NCBI GenBank assembly: GCA_046714175.1
Contig: JBKKBI010000093.1
Span: 1 to 63,319 of the forward strand
Reading direction: 5' to 3'
Length of the DNA: 63,319 nucleotides
Source: UBA11373 sp046714175
Lineage (GTDB): Bacteria > Actinomycetota > Acidimicrobiia > Spongiisociales > UBA11373
The first letter of the stretch is position 1, and each line of letters begins with the position of its first letter. The translations under genes were made by a program, and so were the position numbers. The notes beneath the pieces are model-generated. The model searched no databases and was not told the DNA's origin. It saw nothing but the letters and a program-made list of their open reading frames with translations. Below are positions 26,703 through 35,080 of the stretch, piece after piece.

Positions 26703-27101
26703 TCACTCGCTCACGGTGTCGCCATGGCGGTGGGCTACCTTCCACATACCCTCCTCAAGCCGGTACACCTGCGTAGCCCGCAAGGTGTAGCTCCGCGGCT
26801 GACCGTCGACGAAGCACGAGGTGTGCTCAAGGCCAGCGGTGTAAGCAATGTCGCCAACCACGTCGTACGCCAGCAGTTCGAACACATGCGACGTGCAATT
26901 GGAAAAGGCCCCCTCGAGGTAAGAGAAGAGTTCGTCGAGCTCACGCCGTCCAAGGGCATTGCGCCACGCACCTAAAACACTCACTGGTTCGTTGCGTGAC
27001 CAGAGCGCACGACGTGGGCCTGCGTCGCCGTTGTGGAGGGCAACCTCGGCTTCGTACAGCGCGGTATTGACCCAGCGTAGAAAGTCGTCGCGGTCGGTCA
27101 T
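26703..27101 (-). CDS. SnoaL-like (NTF2-fold) protein
   Basis: This 132-residue protein has the alpha+beta-barrel SnoaL/NTF2 pattern: an N-terminal helix, LWSRNEPVSVLGAW, GRRELDELFSYLEGAF, and a C-terminal strand pair (SYTLRATQVYRLEEGMWKVAHRHGD). Such folds serve as small enzymes or ligand-binding modules, so substrate is undetermined. It is a single gene between tRNA-Val and the VOC gene. The N-terminal half of the cyclase at 55372-56370 has the same kind of fold. Confidence 0.82.
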   Translation of the reverse strand: MTDRDDFLRWVNTALYEAEVALHNGDAGPRRALWSRNEPVSVLGAWRNALGRRELDELFSYLEGAFSNCTSHVFELLAYDVVGDIAYTAGLEHTSCFVDGQPRSYTLRATQVYRLEEGMWKVAHRHGDTVSE

Positions 27102-27182
27102 ACCGCCAGCATGCTAAAGCCCGCTCTAACGAACGGTCTGGCAGGGATGGCATCGGCCTACCGCGGCGACGCGACCGGATGC

Positions 27183-27698
27183 TTACGCCTGTACCGGCCG
27201 TGGTCGGCTGACTCCGATGCCTCCCGGAGTGTCCGCCCCATAGCGGGCGACCTCGGCCTCGAGGTCGAGTCGCCGCGATTGCGGAACCATGTCCGGGGTG
27301 ATGAGGTCTGCCGGGACCAGCCACGACACCTCGAATTCGAGACCGTCGGGATCGCGTCCGTACAGCGCCTTGGTCGTTCCGTGATCGGTGGCGCCCACCA
27401 TCGCGTTCTCCGCATTGAGCCTTCCGGCAATGGTGGCTAAATCCGTCAGGGTGTCTACCTCCCATGCCAGGTGGTACAGGCCGACCGCGCCGCGGCCCGC
27501 CAGCGAGGCGGCGGCGGCCTCACCGATCGAGAACAACCCCAGATCGTGGTCGTTGGTGGACGCTTCGGCCCGCATGAACACTGCACCGGGAAACTCGAAC
27601 GGGAGGCGCCTGAAACCGAGCACCCGGGAGTAGAAGTCCGCCGAACGCTCGGAGTCGCGGACATAGAGCACCGCGTGATTGAGCCGATGGACCGCCAT
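27183..27698 (-). CDS. VOC-superfamily dioxygenase/glyoxalase-like protein
   Basis: This 171-residue protein has the vicinal-oxygen-chelate start MAVHRLNHAVLYVRDSERSADFYSRVLGF, followed by a second module with LYHLAWEVDTLTDLATIAGRL and FEVSWLVP. The metal ligands would be His-8, His-76 and the Glu of DGLEFEV. Function could be catechol dioxygenase-like or glyoxalase-like. No pathway genes are adjacent to decide this. Confidence 0.85.
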   Translation of the reverse strand: MAVHRLNHAVLYVRDSERSADFYSRVLGFRRLPFEFPGAVFMRAEASTNDHDLGLFSIGEAAAASLAGRGAVGLYHLAWEVDTLTDLATIAGRLNAENAMVGATDHGTTKALYGRDPDGLEFEVSWLVPADLITPDMVPQSRRLDLEAEVARYGADTPGGIGVSRPRPVQA

Positions 27699-27894
27699 TC
27701 ACATCCTCCATGATCGACATGAGAGCCTCAGCACACAGGGCGCGGCACTCACCAAGTCGGCCGGCCGAGCCCATTCGCTAACGCTCTGAACCGGGAGCGA
27801 GAATCTTTATTCCCGGGCGCAGCCCCACGGCGCCGAGGCGGATTGGGACGCATTCCGCCCCCGCCGGATACAGTCCCACCCGGAGGATCCAAAC

Positions 27895-29607
27895 CTGAGC
27901 ACCGAACCCGAGATCGCGGTCACCAAAAACGGGCCTTACGAGGTCACCGGTGCCTTGCCGATCATTCCCAAACGCATCGTCCGCTCCGAGGCAGGGGATC
28001 CCGTCGCCTGGGCCACCGACTCCGAGCTGGCCCACCCCACCCCCACGTGGTTGTGTCGCTGCGGCCATTCCGAGAACAAGCCCTTCTGCGACGGCCACCA
28101 CAAGACGGTGGGCTTCATCGGCACCGAAACCGACGACAACGTTCCCTACGCCGAACGGCGCAAGACGCACGCCGGAACTGGAATCACGGTGCACCGGGTT
28201 GGCGCCCTGTGTGCCAAGTCCAGGTTTTGCGCCAACCAGATCACCGACTGGTATCAGCTGCTGGCGAAGAGCGACGACGTCAACGCCCGCACCGAAGTCG
28301 CCGCCATGGTGCAGCACTGTCCCTCCGGGACCCTGGTCCTCGAGATCGACGGCGAGATCCTCGAGCCCGACCTCCGCCGCGCCATATCTCCGATCGAAGA
28401 CGGACCGTACTGGATCACCGGCGGTGTCTCCGTGGTGCGCAGCGATGGCGTCGCCCTGGAGGTACGCAACCGGATGGCGCTGTGCCGGTGCGGCGAATCA
28501 TCCAACAAACCGTTTTGCGATGGCACCCATCACCGGATCGGCTTTCGTACGAAGAACCAGACTCCGGTGGCGGAGGCGCCGCCGCCGGCAGCCACAGAGC
28601 GCCGCGGGGTTCCGGCGTATCGGCGGCTCGTGGTCGGGGTACACGATGCCACCGCCGAAAGCACCTACCGGGCCGCAGCCATGGTGGCCGACGCCGCGGG
28701 CTCGGAGATCACGCTGGTGCACGCCGCCCGATCCGGGCCGGCTGCGACCGCGATCCTCGAGGAAGCGCGGCAGCGTGCCATCGCCGCTGGTATTGCCCCG
28801 GACCGCACCAGCATCACCGCCGAGCCGGGCGACCCGCACTCAGCGATGCACGAGGCAGCGCGCAAGATGGATGCCGGACTGATCGTGGTCGGGCGTGGCG
28901 GCGACGTGCTGGCCCGGCTTCCGGCGCGGGTCTCGCACCGGTCACCAAGCGACGTCCTGGTGGTCGCCCGCTCCGCCGGGGACAGGGCGCGCCACTATCG
29001 CAAGATCCTGATCGCCACCGACGGATCCAAGACCGCCGACCGTTCCGCCCGACGGGGCTACGACCTGGCCCGTGCCCTCGATGCCACTGTGGAGCTGGTG
29101 TTCGTGGGGCATCCCGCCACCGGCGACCTGATCCTCGCCGACACGATGGCCGTGACCGCGGGAGAGGTGCGCACCATCCCGCGGCTGTTGCGGGGAGAGC
29201 CGGCCACGCTGATCCTGGAGCGGGCGGAGGCGGCCGATGCCGATCTGATCGTGGTGGGCAACAAGGGAATGACCGGGTTACGGATCCGGGCGGGCACGTC
29301 GGTTCCGGGTGAGGTGCTCAAGGGGGCGCGCTGCGACGTGCTGCTGTGTCGCACGGTCACTCAGCGCGAGGCGGAGCTGGAGCCGGGCGACGGCGGCGTC
29401 ATCGAACGGGACGGAGAACCGGTGGCGGCATGGATGGATCACGACGGGGAGCTGCACCTCATGTCCGCCAAGTGCACACACCTGGGATGCACCGTGGCAT
29501 GGAACCCGGGCGCCGCGACCTTCGACTGCCCCTGCCATGGTTCCCGCTTCAATCCGGATGGCACCGTTCTCGCCGGCCCTGCGGCCAGCCCCCTGCCCCC
29601 GCTCTAG
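27895..29607 (+). CDS. CDGSH-CDGSH-UspA-UspA-Rieske fusion protein
   Basis: This 570-residue protein joins iron-sulfur and stress modules. Residues 40-80 form a CDGSH domain (Cys-54, Cys-56, Cys-65, His-69). A middle part has three cysteines (106, 112, 142; LCAKSRFC and HCPSG). A second CDGSH domain has Cys-197, Cys-199, Cys-208, His-212. Two universal-stress-protein domains follow at about 243-355 and 365-490, the second with GNKGMTGLRI. The C-terminus is a Rieske [2Fe-2S] domain with Cys-527, His-529, Cys-545 and His-548. No signal peptide is seen, so it is cytoplasmic. No ATG, GTG or TTG precedes the conserved N-terminus (VTKNGPYEVTGA); a CTG at 27895 lies eight bases after GGAGG and is the proposed start. 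A TTG at 27955 would cut that region. Confidence 0.82.
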   Translation: MSTEPEIAVTKNGPYEVTGALPIIPKRIVRSEAGDPVAWATDSELAHPTPTWLCRCGHSENKPFCDGHHKTVGFIGTETDDNVPYAERRKTHAGTGITVHRVGALCAKSRFCANQITDWYQLLAKSDDVNARTEVAAMVQHCPSGTLVLEIDGEILEPDLRRAISPIEDGPYWITGGVSVVRSDGVALEVRNRMALCRCGESSNKPFCDGTHHRIGFRTKNQTPVAEAPPPAATERRGVPAYRRLVVGVHDATAESTYRAAAMVADAAGSEITLVHAARSGPAATAILEEARQRAIAAGIAPDRTSITAEPGDPHSAMHEAARKMDAGLIVVGRGGDVLARLPARVSHRSPSDVLVVARSAGDRARHYRKILIATDGSKTADRSARRGYDLARALDATVELVFVGHPATGDLILADTMAVTAGEVRTIPRLLRGEPATLILERAEAADADLIVVGNKGMTGLRIRAGTSVPGEVLKGARCDVLLCRTVTQREAELEPGDGGVIERDGEPVAAWMDHDGELHLMSAKCTHLGCTVAWNPGAATFDCPCHGSRFNPDGTVLAGPAASPLPPL

Positions 29608-30353
29608 CCGGGCAGCTGCCCGACGTAGCGGGCCACTGCTGCAAGCTCCTCGGGGCTCAACTCGATGTCGGACATCGCAGCGACGGTTTGCAGGGCAGTG
29701 GCGATGTCCTCCGCGGTCCGGCCGGCAATGCGGGGAGCAAACCCACTGCCCTCGCCGTCGACCCCGTGGCAGTTGATGCACCCCACCGTCACCTCGTAGA
29801 TCTCCCTACCTCGCGCCAACAACTCCGCGTCCCCGGCGAGGGTGGTCGTGGTCGGTGGGGGTCGGTCCGGCCCGGCACCCAAGCCGGGCTGGAAGATCAT
29901 CAAGTACAGCATCGCGGCGAGACCAGCCACCCCGATCACGGTTATCAGATGCGGCCGCCCTGAACGCAGGATCTCTGCCAGTTCCTCGTCGGAGATCCGG
30001 GGAATGCCAGTGGGGCGGATCTCACAGGCGGTGCGAAGCCGGGTCGTAAACGGCTTGGCCACCGCCAGCATGAGACCAGTGATCGTGGCGAGCAGAACGA
30101 GCGCCGCCCAGTACCACCGCTCCCCGAACAACGACGTGCGCAGCGCCCCCATGGCCAGTCCGGTGACGACGATGGCGACCAGCGAAACGTACATCGCCGA
30201 GGCGGTGCGGCCGGAGAAGTCGAGCACCGCGAGGAGGCGGCGACGATCGCGCTCGCGACGGGCGACATACAGCACCGCGATCGATGCGCCGTGCACCGCC
30301 AAGAACGCGAGCGCCGCGGCGACATGGAGATACCTGAGCCACTGATAGGTCAT
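29604..30353 (-). CDS. Membrane DUF2269-like domain fused to cytochrome c
   Basis: This 249-residue protein has four membrane helices in its first 165 residues, beginning MTYQWLRYLHVAAALAFLAVHG, similar to the DUF2269-like proteins at 32113 and 32591. After a Pro-Thr linker (PPPTTTT) comes a class-I cytochrome c domain on the outer face, with heme-binding Cys-192, Cys-195 and His-196 (CINCH) and a likely distal Met-227 in AAMSD. It is predicted to pass electrons at the membrane. The stop codons of this gene and the Rieske fusion overlap by four bases in convergent orientation. Confidence 0.85.
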   Translation of the reverse strand: MTYQWLRYLHVAAALAFLAVHGASIAVLYVARRERDRRRLLAVLDFSGRTASAMYVSLVAIVVTGLAMGALRTSLFGERWYWAALVLLATITGLMLAVAKPFTTRLRTACEIRPTGIPRISDEELAEILRSGRPHLITVIGVAGLAAMLYLMIFQPGLGAGPDRPPPTTTTLAGDAELLARGREIYEVTVGCINCHGVDGEGSGFAPRIAGRTAEDIATALQTVAAMSDIELSPEELAAVARYVGQLPG

Positions 30354-30371
30354 GTCAGCACCTCAATAGCC

Positions 30372-32051
30372 TCACGACGGCGCGAACTCATTCGCTCCCA
30401 CCGGCGCCTGAGTCCACCGGAAGTAGCCCCAGGTGGCGGCGGTGATGCCGGCGTAGAGGGCGGCGATAACCAGCACCACTCGCACCGATGACTCCTTGAA
30501 AGCATCCAGGTAGGCAAGGTCAGGGTTGACGACGAGCTGCCAGAAGGCAAAGGTGGCAACTCCGGCGAGCGCGATCCAGGCCGGCCGGCTCCACTCGATC
30601 ACCGCCTTCCCGTCCATGAAGGCCAGCGGGATCATGGCGTACATCACACCCTCGACTCCGCCGACGAACAGGACTGCCAGAGCGGTCTCGGCGAGATCCA
30701 AACCGCCTCCACCGGCACTGGCCCGGACCAACCCGAGCGCCGCCCACGCCAGAAGCGCCACTACCAGCACCATGGTGGCGGGATAGAAGGTCATCGCACC
30801 GGATTGGCGGCGGTCGGGGCGGATCGGGGCCAAGATCACCGTGGACGCGATGAATCCGTACAGGATCCCGGGTTGGAACCCGAGAACTCGCGAGACCACC
30901 ACGCACACCGCCGCTGCCAGTAGCGCGCCGCCGTGGACACGGACCCCCGCCGGAATGTGCAGCCTCGTGGACGAGAACCAGGCCGCTCCTCCCTCGCTGA
31001 GATAGGTGAGCGCTCCGATCCCGGCCACCAGCGACAAGAAGAGGAAGAGGCTGGCGCGGTTGAAGCCGAACCCAGGGCTGAGAAAGCCGTAGACCAGGCC
31101 GGTGAGAACGAGAATCAGCCCCACCCGAGACCGCGGCGTGAGCGCGATCCCAGTGTGCGGAACGAATCCGGCGAATCGGCCTCGCATTCGAGCAGCCCAG
31201 GCAGTGATCCGGTAGCGGTTGGCATCGACGGTGCTGTTGAACACCGCCGAGGTCACCGCAAACAGCAGCAACAGCAGCAAGGTGAGCAGCAGATTGGTGA
31301 GGAGGACTCCGAGGCTGTTGACGACGTCGCCCGGACCCGGGGTCGCCTGCACGATGTCGGCCACCCCGTCGCCGTCCCCGGGCGGAGGGCTCGGAGGCAG
31401 GGCGACGACCGTCGTGGTGGTCGCCGGAACCGTGGTGGTCGGGGGCAGCGTGGTCGAGGTGACAACGGTGGTCGTGGCGGGAAGCGTGGTGGTGGTCGGG
31501 GGCAGGGTGGTCGTCGTCGTGGTGGTGAGGCGCGGCGGGGGCGGAGTGGTGGTCGTGGTCGCGGCGGTGGTCGTGGTCGCGGCGGTGATCGTGGTCGCGG
31601 CGGTGGTAGTGGTCGTGGGAGGCGGTGCCGGGACGATGGTGTAGGTAGCCATCGCTTGCACACAGCCGCCCGCCGCCGAGGGGGGGCAGGTGCGGGCATA
31701 CACGTTGTGGCGGCCGCGGATCGCCCGACTCGGAGAAGGTGCCGTCACCACCGCGGTGCACGACACACCGTCGAACGTGGCCGAGGCGTAGGCCGGATTG
31801 GTTGGGCTATCCCAGTGGAAGGTCGCCACCAGCCCGCCGCTAAAACACTCCGGGCCTACCTGATAGAAGAAGGTGGCGGTGAAGTCGGCCCCGGCGGGAC
31901 CGCTGGTCGGGTTGAGGGTCAGGGAGGTGGCGCCGAGGGCGGTTCCCGGCACCGCCACCACCACCAGCGCCAGGAGCACCACCAGGATTGCGGCCGAACG
32001 CGCCCGGCGAACGCCGACTGTGCCGCCTCCGCCGTGGTTCATCGGCGGCAT
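30372..32051 (-). CDS. Large membrane protein with Thr-rich linker
   Basis: This 559-residue protein was not matched to a named family. After a signal sequence (residues about 17-40) comes an Ig-like secreted domain (about 42-140; SLTLNPTSGPAGADFTATF, a TIG/IPT-like start). A very Thr-rich linker (about 145-225) follows, then roughly nine membrane helices. The linker DNA is a run of imperfect ACC/ACG-type triplet repeats. It lies 18 bases upstream of the membrane cytochrome gene on the same strand and diverges from the DUF2269 pair, so a shared envelope function is plausible but unproven. Confidence 0.7.
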   Translation of the reverse strand: MPPMNHGGGGTVGVRRARSAAILVVLLALVVVAVPGTALGATSLTLNPTSGPAGADFTATFFYQVGPECFSGGLVATFHWDSPTNPAYASATFDGVSCTAVVTAPSPSRAIRGRHNVYARTCPPSAAGGCVQAMATYTIVPAPPPTTTTTAATTITAATTTTAATTTTTPPPPRLTTTTTTTLPPTTTTLPATTTVVTSTTLPPTTTVPATTTTVVALPPSPPPGDGDGVADIVQATPGPGDVVNSLGVLLTNLLLTLLLLLLFAVTSAVFNSTVDANRYRITAWAARMRGRFAGFVPHTGIALTPRSRVGLILVLTGLVYGFLSPGFGFNRASLFLFLSLVAGIGALTYLSEGGAAWFSSTRLHIPAGVRVHGGALLAAAVCVVVSRVLGFQPGILYGFIASTVILAPIRPDRRQSGAMTFYPATMVLVVALLAWAALGLVRASAGGGGLDLAETALAVLFVGGVEGVMYAMIPLAFMDGKAVIEWSRPAWIALAGVATFAFWQLVVNPDLAYLDAFKESSVRVVLVIAALYAGITAATWGYFRWTQAPVGANEFAPS

Positions 32052-32112
32052 CGTACGCCGAGCAGGAAGCGACCATCCCGACTAGCTTCCTGCGCCGTCG
32101 CCGGGAGGGGTC

Positions 32113-32568
32113 ATGACCAAGGTCGAGATCTTCAAGTTGGTGCATGTTCTCGCCGCCATGGTCTGGGTGGGCGGGGCGATCACCGCCCAGGTGATGGCGC
32201 TCCGGCTGGCCAACGCTGCACCCGGCCATCGGCTGGGTTTCGCTCGAGACATGCGGTTCCTCTCGCAGTGGATCTTTCTCCCCGCGGCGCTGACCGCCTA
32301 CGTCTTCGGCGAACTACAGCTGAGCGAGATTCCCGCCTTCGACCGTGAACAGACCTGGATCACGATCGGCACGATCGGCTTTCTCGTCTCATTCCTCACC
32401 GCGGCGGCCTTCATGGTGCCGCAGATCCGCAAGGCGGTTCGACTCATGGAACAGGGAGCCGGCCCCGCGGCCGGTGCCGTGATCAAGCGAGTGTCGGTGG
32501 TCGCCCGAGTGATTGTTCTAATCCTGATCGTCGTCGTCTGGGCGATGGTCACCAAGCCAGGCCTGTAG
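32113..32568 (+). CDS. DUF2269-like membrane protein, first of a pair
   Basis: This 151-residue protein has four hydrophobic helices. It starts EIFKLVHVLAAMVWVGGAI, the N-terminal helix with the conserved His and WVGG of DUF2269/CopD-like proteins, and ends RVIVLILIVVVWAMVTKPGL. The function is unknown; the His-bearing helix resembles heme- or metal-binding membrane helices. The next gene, 22 bases on, is a paralogue, so the pair arose by tandem duplication. It diverges from the Thr-linker membrane protein over a 61-base gap. Confidence 0.78.
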   Translation: MTKVEIFKLVHVLAAMVWVGGAITAQVMALRLANAAPGHRLGFARDMRFLSQWIFLPAALTAYVFGELQLSEIPAFDREQTWITIGTIGFLVSFLTAAAFMVPQIRKAVRLMEQGAGPAAGAVIKRVSVVARVIVLILIVVVWAMVTKPGL

Positions 32569-32590
32569 AGCGCCCGCGAATGGAGGACGA

Positions 32591-33043
32591 GTGGACATGA
32601 CGGAGACGCTCAAGTTCCTCCACGTATTCGCCGCGGTCGTATGGCTGGGCGGAGGGATCACCCAGACCCTGCTGATGCGGCGCGCCCTCAAGGCAGATCC
32701 GGTCCATCGCCTCGGGTTGGCGCACGACATGAGTTTTGTCGGCAGCCGCGTGTTCGGTCCTGCTTCGGTCGCTGCGGCGCTGTTCGGGATCTGGATGGTG
32801 CTCAAAGAGCCGGCATTTGCCTTCGGCGACACCTGGATCATCATCGGCCTGGCCGGGTTCATCCTTTCCGGCGCGATCGGCGGGGCGTTCTTCTCCCCGA
32901 AGGGCAAGCTCCTGGTGTCCCAGCTCGAGGCTGGCTCGGACGCTGCCACCGGCACGCTGCGCATTATTGGCCGCGTCGCAGTGGTGGATCAGCTGATTCT
33001 GCTAGTCGTGTTGTGGGCGATGATCGCCAAGCCCGGAGCCTGA
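32591..33043 (+). CDS. DUF2269-like membrane protein, second of a pair
   Basis: The product is 150 residues with four helices. TLKFLHVFAAVVWLGGGIT and the C-terminal ILLVVLWAMIAKPGA align with the preceding gene over the whole length, including HRLGLAHDM against HRLGFARDM. GGAGG precedes either a GTG (32591) or an ATG two codons on; the GTG is used here. It is probably co-transcribed and co-assembled with its paralogue. It converges with the thioredoxin-NHL gene, one base apart. Confidence 0.78.
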   Translation: MDMTETLKFLHVFAAVVWLGGGITQTLLMRRALKADPVHRLGLAHDMSFVGSRVFGPASVAAALFGIWMVLKEPAFAFGDTWIIIGLAGFILSGAIGGAFFSPKGKLLVSQLEAGSDAATGTLRIIGRVAVVDQLILLVVLWAMIAKPGA

Positions 33044-33044
33044 G

Positions 33045-35042
33045 CTACCGGCCGGGGTTGGCCACGGTGTGCACCACCATGGGCGCGCCGAGACCACCGG
33101 CGACGATGGTGAGCGGCAATTCGTAACTCGCCTGATCGATCAGGCAGAGCTCCTTGGCGGCCGCAGTGCAGTAGTACACGGTGAGGTCGAAGCGCACCAC
33201 CTCCGTGCCTGAGGTGAGTCCGGTCAGGATCGCGCGCAGCGGGAGTGCTGGCGCAATGGCAGTCAACTCCCCCTGCACTGCCGGACCCGCCCAGCTGACC
33301 GAAAGCGGCGCCCGGTCGTTGAGCACGTAGCCTCCGGGAAGCCGCACTTCGATCGTCACCGCGACGTCGCCCGGCGCCACCATCACCGCGTCGAGCGTCG
33401 TGACCTCGCCGGCCAACACCGGCATCCGGTACTCCTCGATCCCGAACAGCACCAGGGTGGAGCCGGCACCGGTGACCAGGTCGACGACCCGGATCGCATG
33501 GTTGTTGGTATCGGCCACGAACAGTTGGCTGCCCGCGATGGAGATACCCCCGGGCTCGTTGAATCGGGGGGCGGCGCCATCACTCCACCCCGACTCGCCC
33601 CCGGCGAAAGTAGTGACTTCTCTGGTGCCGGTATCGATCACGCGAATGGCAGAGTTGTAGGTGTCGGCGATGAATAGCCGTCCCGCGGTGTAGGCGACGC
33701 CGAGCGGATGCTGGAATCGAGCGGCGTTGCCCACCCCGTCCACCAGCCCGAAGTCGAACAGGCTGCGGTCCGCTCCGGCGAGATCCACGACGGTCCGTTC
33801 CGCGGTGAGGACCCTGATCGAGGACGACTCGGCGTCGGCGAAGAAGATGTTTCCGGTTCCGTCGGTGGCAAGCCCGCTCGGCTGGGCGAGGCCGACGTCG
33901 CGCGCCGGTCCCTCCCCCACGTCCTCCCGTCCGCTCCCGGCGACCGCCCGGGCGGCTCCGGTGGCGAGATCGATCGTCCATATCTGATGCGATCCGGCCA
34001 TGGCGACGTACAGCACCTCGTCGACGAGCAGCAGATCCCACGGCGAACTCAAGGCAGTCGCGGCCGCCGGCCCGTCGTTCGGCGGATACACCGGAGATTG
34101 CTCCCCGCTGCCGGCAAGGGTGGTGACACTGCGCGTGATCAGGTCCAGTGCTCGCACCGCGTGGTTCCCCAAGTCGGCGACATACAGGATTGACCCGTCT
34201 GCAGACAGTGCCAGTCCCTGCGGCTGATCGAATGCGGCGCTATCGAAGCCACCGTCGCCGTATCCGCGCCCCCCGCTCCCGGCGACGTCGAGCACCCGTC
34301 CGGTGGCGGCATCGACCACCAGCACCCGGTGATGGTTGGTGTCGGCGACGAATAGGCGCTCCCCGGCGGGGTCGGCATGGATCTTCCCCGGGAACGAGAG
34401 CACTCTCGCCGCAGGACGCGACACCTCGAGGGCGATGGGGTCCCGGTCGATCTGACCACGAAGATCGAACTCCTCCACCAGAGCGTCGATCACCGGCTGG
34501 AACACCGGGTAGATGCCCTCACCGGAGTGCCCTCCGACGATGTTCCCCGCCGGGTCGATCAGCACCAAGGTGGGCCAGGCGTTCACCCCCCACTGCTCCC
34601 ATACCGCGAAGTCGCGGTCGTTGACCACGGGGTGTTCCAGCCCATAGCGAGCGATGATGTTGCGGATGTTGGACGTCTCCCCCTCGTTGGCAAACTTGGC
34701 GCTGTGGACCCCGATCACCACCAGTTCGTCGGGGTACTCGGCTTCGAGTCGCTTCAAGTCGGGGATGATGTGGATGCAGTTGATGCACCCGTAGGTCCAG
34801 AAGTCGAGCAGCACCACCTTGCCGCGCAACTCGGCGACGCTGAGCGGCCGGGGTACGTTGAGCCAGTCGAGTCCGTCGGGGAACTCTGGGGCGGGTGTCG
34901 TGCCGGCGTAGGAGACTCCGTCGAACTCGCCCGCGGTGGTATCCGGGTTGATCACCGTATCCGCGGTACCGCCACCGCCGGAGCACGCGCCGAGCATCAC
35001 GACCAGGGATACCACGGTGGAAAGGCGGCGCACCAGCCTCAC
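33045..35042 (-). CDS. Thioredoxin-NHL repeat lipoprotein
   Basis: This 665-residue secreted lipoprotein has lipobox LGAC with acylated Cys-20. A thioredoxin-like domain follows (about 40-195) with active site FWTYGCINC (Cys-86, Cys-89). Then comes a beta-propeller of six NHL repeats (about 225-510), seen in the recurring FVADTNHHRV, YVADLGNHAV and FIADTYNSAI stretches. A C-terminal beta domain completes it. The layout equals NHLRC2-like proteins, here exported. A TTG at 35084 overlapping the ligase stop would add 14 residues; GTG 35042 gives a compact signal peptide after GAGAGGGG. Role in thiol redox chemistry of the envelope is inferred. Confidence 0.85.
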   Translation of the reverse strand: MRLVRRLSTVVSLVVMLGACSGGGGTADTVINPDTTAGEFDGVSYAGTTPAPEFPDGLDWLNVPRPLSVAELRGKVVLLDFWTYGCINCIHIIPDLKRLEAEYPDELVVIGVHSAKFANEGETSNIRNIIARYGLEHPVVNDRDFAVWEQWGVNAWPTLVLIDPAGNIVGGHSGEGIYPVFQPVIDALVEEFDLRGQIDRDPIALEVSRPAARVLSFPGKIHADPAGERLFVADTNHHRVLVVDAATGRVLDVAGSGGRGYGDGGFDSAAFDQPQGLALSADGSILYVADLGNHAVRALDLITRSVTTLAGSGEQSPVYPPNDGPAAATALSSPWDLLLVDEVLYVAMAGSHQIWTIDLATGAARAVAGSGREDVGEGPARDVGLAQPSGLATDGTGNIFFADAESSSIRVLTAERTVVDLAGADRSLFDFGLVDGVGNAARFQHPLGVAYTAGRLFIADTYNSAIRVIDTGTREVTTFAGGESGWSDGAAPRFNEPGGISIAGSQLFVADTNNHAIRVVDLVTGAGSTLVLFGIEEYRMPVLAGEVTTLDAVMVAPGDVAVTIEVRLPGGYVLNDRAPLSVSWAGPAVQGELTAIAPALPLRAILTGLTSGTEVVRFDLTVYYCTAAAKELCLIDQASYELPLTIVAGGLGAPMVVHTVANPGR

Positions 35043-35080
35043 AACGCCCCTCTCACCCGGATCGTTCCCCGTCCCCGGAG

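Noticed and set aside
27778..28317. Minus-strand gene at the start of the Fe-S fusion
   Set aside because: The plus-strand frame has clear CDGSH motifs; the minus frame is an antisense shadow.
31480..31640. Plus-strand repetitive Val-rich protein
   Set aside because: It is the shadow of the Thr-rich linker of the minus-strand membrane protein, which has signal, domain and helix structure.
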